DNA from: Bacteroidota bacterium | GTDB taxonomy: Bacteria > Bacteroidota > Bacteroidia > Bacteroidales > VadinHA17 | Length of the DNA stretch: 20,371 nucleotides | Reading direction: 5' to 3' | Assembly: GCA_030613125.1 (NCBI GenBank) | Contig: JAUWMO010000015.1 | Location: 1-20,371, forward strand | Part shown: positions 18,001 to 20,371 of the stretch, in pieces | How positions within the stretch are numbered: position 1 is the first letter of the stretch | Layout: the number at the start of each line of letters is the position of its first letter | The notes under the pieces: model-generated | Told to the model about the DNA's origin: nothing | Database searches by the model: none | What the model saw: only the letters and a program-made list of their open reading frames with translations | Translations under genes and position numbers: made by a program

Positions 18001-18124
18001 CCTGGTTGTGATCTGGATTGGTTCAATTATGTTGTATTTTACACTTATTTTTGATATCCTCCGGAGAATAATGATTTACTTCAGGAACGTACTTTTGGCT
18101 AAGAAAAGTATCAGAAGCCAATAA
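15005..18124 (+). CDS. ABCG-type half-transporter with TerB-like N-terminal region
   Basis: In this 1039-residue fusion, residues ~1-200 are helical and contain a TerB-like stretch around 95-140 (NREDRITVFMQLLEFV, then VTPRESEIIEVV). A linker domain at ~215-285 precedes the ATPase: Walker A GGSGVGKST (300-308), Q-loop VPQDD, signature ISGGQRKR (406-413), Walker B YILILDEPTSGLSS (425-438) and H-loop His463. A CPSCG motif at 512-516 may bind metal. The C-terminal membrane domain has helices from about 602-618 to 740-758, a large ~230-residue loop with coiled-coil-like sequence, and a last helix at 996-1017, as in ABCG (White) exporters. Half-transporters dimerise, and the direction is probably export. 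I infer that this domain set is a Bacteroidota family. The substrate is unknown. Confidence 0.85.
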   Translation: MSDTILNALVHLFALVASVNVEALSERGRNIVRAYLKRYLNDELTREYLKLFDDYRGFYYREIHSDQTENLEGSPSLISFQSLNVCHQVKKGLNREDRITVFMQLLEFVNEDAMVTPRESEIIEVVASSFNIDENEFRNLKEFVLTNSLENIEAKNVLIMDNQIREWAETVSWFMKKEQKDKDEFKYFYKENLYGELIFLYIYSIRDYVFKYIGEQNLYLEGYKIQSGRVYFLRSGAIIKGPNIDPVYYNDISKKFFIGQTFPEIVFSGNEIEFTFGNSQNGIKKFNFCEESGNIIGILGGSGVGKSTLLSLINGKLRPDNGQILINGFDIYKHRFKLQGMIGLVPQDDLLIEELTVYQNLYYNARLCLADYSKNQLEESIEKILEDLDLSDIAHLRVGNPLNKFISGGQRKRLNIGLELMREPYILILDEPTSGLSSSDSENIMQLLRNQARRGRIVVATIHQPSSKIFKMLDKLWILDKGGYPVYSGNPVDAVIYFKKINAQVNAAESECPSCGNINTEQILNIIEARTLDDAGSPTKSRKISPQLWFDYYKDKIESSLKRKEPSKKIPESNFKLPSSTSQFRTFSIRNLLAKISNTQYLVINLLEAPILALILGYFTKYVQDEVYLFQDNKSFPVFIFMAVVVALFMGLTVSAEEIVRDRKILERESFLNLSWPAYLSSKIVFLFVLSAIQTLSFVVIGNWILDIKEMFLIYWLILFSVSAFGNMIGLNISSGLDSVVAIYVLIPLILVPQLLLGGAMIPFDDLNKGLTNKKYVPVVGDLMITRWAYEALTVEQFKSNEFEKYFFKNDGIISTSNYYNTFLIPDLQLKLQRCQRMFDEEIIDREVLENDLTIVRNELNKMTTFQNVTPWEHTDRLTPDSVNIEILEETLGYLMFIKLHFTDLGVEALARKDFIYDSLRLLLGEEELLEFQQKYYNNKLADLVMNRNEIRKIYQAENELIRKFDPIFIMPENKFGRAQFFAPYKLLNHQVVDTVWFNLVVIWIGSIMLYFTLIFDILRRIMIYFRNVLLAKKSIRSQ

Positions 18125-18134
18125 TTTGGGTTAA

Positions 18135-18166
18135 TTTGTTTTCTTACAGGTGAAAAGCTAAATTTA
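18135..18166 (+). promoter_or_regulatory. Promoter of tRNA-Val
   Basis: TTTG at 18135-18138, a 20-base spacer and TAAATTTA at 18159-18166 fit the phylum's consensus with one -7 mismatch. The tRNA begins 11 bases further on, at 18178, an expected leader length for a tRNA gene. Confidence 0.6.
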
Positions 18167-18177
18167 CACCAGAATAT

Positions 18178-18252
18178 GGGCTGTTAGTTCAGTTGGTTCA
18201 GAACGCATGCTTGACAGGCATGAGGTCGGCAGTTCGAATCTGCCACAGCCCA
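18178..18252 (+). tRNA. tRNA-Val (anticodon GAC)
   Basis: A complete 75-base cloverleaf is visible. The acceptor stem GGGCTGT (18178-18184) pairs with ACAGCCC (18245-18251), with discriminator A18252. The D-stem is GTTC/GAAC, and the anticodon stem CATGC/GCATG (18206-18210, 18218-18222) encloses loop TTGACAG with anticodon GAC at 18213-18215. The T-arm is GGCAG-TTCGAAT-CTGCC. GAC decodes valine codons GUC/GUU. The 3' CCA is not encoded. It stands alone, on the same strand as the ABCG gene. Confidence 0.97.
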
Positions 18253-18425
18253 CAATACAAAAAACTTCCAGAGGCAGAAAATTTATCCGTGATTAACGAT
18301 TTGCGAAGTGGTTGAAAATCTAAAATCGTTAATCCTTGTTCGATATTCAAAATATCTCTATTATTCTGACATTATAGAAAAACACTAATTAGAAATATTT
18401 ACCCCGCATCTCAGCATATTGCCCC
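18253..18425. repeat. Non-coding stretch after the tRNA with a perfect 12-bp inverted repeat
   Basis: No gene is seen between the tRNA and the small membrane protein. The arms GATTAACGATTT (18291-18302) and AAATCGTTAATC (18323-18334) are perfect complements with a 20-base loop. There is no T run after the right arm, so a classical terminator is unlikely. The element could be a protein-binding dyad, a tRNA processing/termination structure or part of an old insertion scar. No copy of the tRNA 3' end was noticed elsewhere in the window. Confidence 0.5.
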
Positions 18426-18719
18426 TTATTTGTCAGGCATTGTTGCTTTATTTCCTTTCTTTATTTTACTCAAATACATAAATAAGAATATCGAACTAAT
18501 AATAGCAAGAATGATAAAAATCGCTGCAACAGATGTGTCATCACTTATATTCTTTATCTTCAGCATAAACACCATTGCTACAAGAGCTATTGCCAAAATA
18601 ATAGTAAAAACAAGGATTATTGGTGCAAAAATATATCCTACCAAATAATTCATTGTTATTAATTCATCATTAAAATGCTGAATTTTACCCAACGGATCAA
18701 GTGGCTCATAATGATCCAT
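18426..18719 (-). CDS. Small two-helix membrane protein, hypothetical
   Basis: A 97-residue product is read from ATG 18719. The frame is open up to TTG 18755, which would add twelve residues. Two strong hydrophobic segments (about 30-50 and 62-82) are separated by a short polar turn (KIKNISDD), and the tail is basic (KIKKGNK), so this is a small integral inner-membrane protein with both ends probably cytoplasmic. The N-terminal ~25 residues are soluble and contain DHYEPLDPLGKIQHF. I do not recognise a family. It lies downstream of the TPR gene on the same strand. The plus-strand frame over the same bases looks like its shadow. Confidence 0.55.
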   Translation of the reverse strand: MDHYEPLDPLGKIQHFNDELITMNYLVGYIFAPIILVFTIILAIALVAMVFMLKIKNISDDTSVAAIFIILAIISSIFLFMYLSKIKKGNKATMPDK

Positions 18720-18751
18720 AGTCTTTCTTTTAAGCCACCAAAGAGCTTGTT

Positions 18752-18946
18752 TCAAAAGATTTTAACCGCATTTTCTAAGAGCTTAATTTCTTCTTTAACC
18801 TTTGTTAGCCAGGTATAATTTACTTGTGGAAGTGCCTCACATATTGCTTTTGTTAATTATTTTGGGATTCCTTTTTTTCGCTACTACATTTAATATTCCT
18901 TCCTGTTCAGCGATAGTATTTCATAGAATGATCTTCCGATAATCAT
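18752..18946 (-). pseudogene. Possible decayed ORF between the TPR gene and the small membrane protein
   Basis: One minus-strand frame begins with ATG 18946, overlapping the TGA of the TPR gene. It reads IIGRSFYEILSLNRKEY before a stop, then has further in-frame stops, then resumes with LTKAICEALPQVNYTWL and a Lys/Glu-rich segment ending ENAVKIF (18752-18856). A neighbouring frame bridges the gap with NVVAKKRNPKIINKS. Together this could be a frameshifted remnant of a small protein, but short AT-rich frames often look protein-like by chance. I recognise no family. Treat it as an untested possibility. Apart from this, the 186-base gap holds nothing clear. Confidence 0.25.
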
Positions 18947-20371
18947 TCCAAACCTATTATCTTTTGCAATTTGATAAACCTCGGATCGGTACTGAGAAGA
19001 TCGGATCCAAGATAGTTTTCAAAAAAAGTACGGGCTAAAAATGTTATATTTTCCTTATTTTCATAGGCTATTTCTATACATCTGAGTGCCTCATCCTTCT
19101 CGTTTAAACCTACATAAACAGTAGCTAATGGTCCGTATAACATATATCTAGAATTTGCTAATTTGATCAGATCATCTCTTATTTCAATCGCGAGTTCTGT
19201 TTTACCAGACCGGGCGTAGGCATATGCCAGCCCCGCTTTCATAAACGGACTACCTCCGGAAAGTGTTACACCTTTCTTTGACACTTCAATTGCTTCCTCA
19301 TACATTCCTTTAATTACATAAGCACTTCCCAGGTTAAAATATACTACAGCGTAATCAGGTGCCATTTCCATTACCTTCTTATATTGCTCAATGGCCGGGT
19401 CTGTTTCATCCTTGTAATGATAAAACCATCCCAGTTCTGTATTTATCGCGACTGATAATGGATCCAGCTCGAGTGCATATCTAATTTCTCTGAAAGCCTC
19501 ATCCCATTTTTTTCTAATAATACCAAGATATTCAGCATACAACTGTCGAACCGGGGCATATCCGGGATTAAGCTCAATAGCTCTTTTTAGCTCTCGTTCC
19601 ACCACAGGCCAATCAAACTCGTAATATAGTTTCACAAATGCCAGTGAAGTATGTGCTTCGGCAAGCTCATTATCGATTTCGATTGATTTCATTGCTGCTT
19701 CTTTCGCTTTTGTATATGCTTCTTTTGAAGGCAATGCACCATATCCTATGGCAGATAAGGTATATGCTTCGGATAATCCGGCATAGGGCAAAGCATAATC
19801 CGGATCCATACGAATCGCTTCTTCAAAATAATCAATGGCTTTGTTTAATGCTTCAGTATTCCTCTTGTTGGTGTAAAAACGGCCCAGCAAGTATAGATTA
19901 TGTAATTCGGAGTTTTCGGTATGACGTTTCAACATAGCTTTTTTTTCAGATCCCAGAAGCCTGGCTTTCAGGTTATCTACAATAGCAAGCGAAATTTCAT
20001 CCTGAATAGCAAATACATCTTCTATTTCACGGTCAAATTTTTCAGACCATATATGCGAACCATCAGCAACATTTATAAGCTGAGCAGTGATCCGTAGCCG
20101 GTTGTCAGCTTTTCGAATGCTTCCTTCAAGCAAATGTGCTACGTCCAGTTTTTTCCCGATTGAACGCATATCCTCATGTTTGTCCTTAAACATGAAGGCA
20201 GAAGTACGGGCAATAACTTTTAAGTCTTCAACATGTGACAGTACATTTATAATTTCTTCTGTCATCCCATCGCAAAAATATTCCTGGTCTTTTTGAGGAC
20301 TCATGTCCTGAAAGGGCAGGACTGCAATGGAATTCTCAAGTTTTGATACCTTATCAGAATTTACCCTGTAA
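18943..20371 (-). CDS. TolB-like/TPR-repeat protein, N-terminus beyond window
   Basis: A minus-strand frame is open through the right edge, with 475 residues visible. A Met at 20304 is internal, because the residues before it (ENSIAVLPFQDM) complete the domain start. The first ~130 visible residues form a TolB/FlgO-like domain: SIAVLPF, then YFCDGMTEEI, LLEGSIRK and GSHIWSEKFDRE, ending in an EIS..IVDNLK helix. At least six tetratricopeptide repeats follow, with A/Y/P-rich helix pairs such as AIDYFEEAIRMDPDYALPYA. In many bacteria this pair is fused behind a nucleotide-cyclase, kinase or winged-helix domain, so the missing N-terminus decides the role. The TPRs suggest protein binding or signalling. 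The gene ends with TGA 18943-18945. Confidence 0.85.
   Translation of the reverse strand, partial: YRVNSDKVSKLENSIAVLPFQDMSPQKDQEYFCDGMTEEIINVLSHVEDLKVIARTSAFMFKDKHEDMRSIGKKLDVAHLLEGSIRKADNRLRITAQLINVADGSHIWSEKFDREIEDVFAIQDEISLAIVDNLKARLLGSEKKAMLKRHTENSELHNLYLLGRFYTNKRNTEALNKAIDYFEEAIRMDPDYALPYAGLSEAYTLSAIGYGALPSKEAYTKAKEAAMKSIEIDNELAEAHTSLAFVKLYYEFDWPVVERELKRAIELNPGYAPVRQLYAEYLGIIRKKWDEAFREIRYALELDPLSVAINTELGWFYHYKDETDPAIEQYKKVMEMAPDYAVVYFNLGSAYVIKGMYEEAIEVSKKGVTLSGGSPFMKAGLAYAYARSGKTELAIEIRDDLIKLANSRYMLYGPLATVYVGLNEKDEALRCIEIAYENKENITFLARTFFENYLGSDLLSTDPRFIKLQKIIGLE

Noticed and set aside
18430..18648. Plus-strand hydrophobic ORF
   Set aside because: It is the mirror of the minus-strand two-helix protein, which has a better N-terminus and the same direction as its neighbour.

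Overview
The window looks like a chromosomal segment of an AT-rich Bacteroidota bacterium, probably Bacteroidales/Marinilabiliales-like. The reasons are promoters of the TTTG-N20-TAnnTTTG type, almost no Shine-Dalgarno sequences, a zinc-less CobB-type sirtuin, a SiaB-like kinase, and a TerB-like/ABCG transporter fusion. The assignment is inference from family resemblance; no database was searched.

Layout from left to right. (1) Positions 2-124 are the tail of ispD, followed by 230-250 bases of non-coding DNA. This holds five 12-bp tandem repeats that include a 32-bp near-palindrome, and a perfect 13-bp inverted repeat over the next promoter. (2) Positions 373-6901 are a four-gene efflux operon: TetR regulator, TolC-like outer-membrane factor, lipoprotein membrane-fusion protein and RND pump. 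(3) Positions 7060-8166 encode a SiaB-like GHKL kinase with a long C-terminal extension. It converges, seven bases apart, on an exported rhodanese-like protein. (4) A housekeeping block follows: comF (+), then cobB and ubiX as a minus-strand pair, then dnaG divergent from them. (5) Positions 12942-14846 encode two tandem paralogous lipoproteins of a family I cannot name, ending at a clear intrinsic terminator. (6) Positions 15005-18124 encode a 1039-residue ABCG-type half-transporter with a TerB-like N-terminal region, followed by tRNA-Val(GAC). (7) The right end is on the minus strand: a small two-helix membrane protein, a possible decayed ORF, and the C-terminal part of a TolB-like/TPR protein that runs off the window.

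Functionally, the left half is a self-contained tripartite efflux system whose repressor is the first gene of its own operon, so one promoter/operator region could set expression of the whole pump. The middle is core metabolism and replication. The least explained part is the lipoprotein pair beside the ABCG fusion. The two lipoproteins share motifs at almost identical residue positions and may act in the envelope, but a terminator separates them from the transporter, so a functional link is only a hypothesis. No phage, insertion sequence, CRISPR array or recognised defence system was seen.
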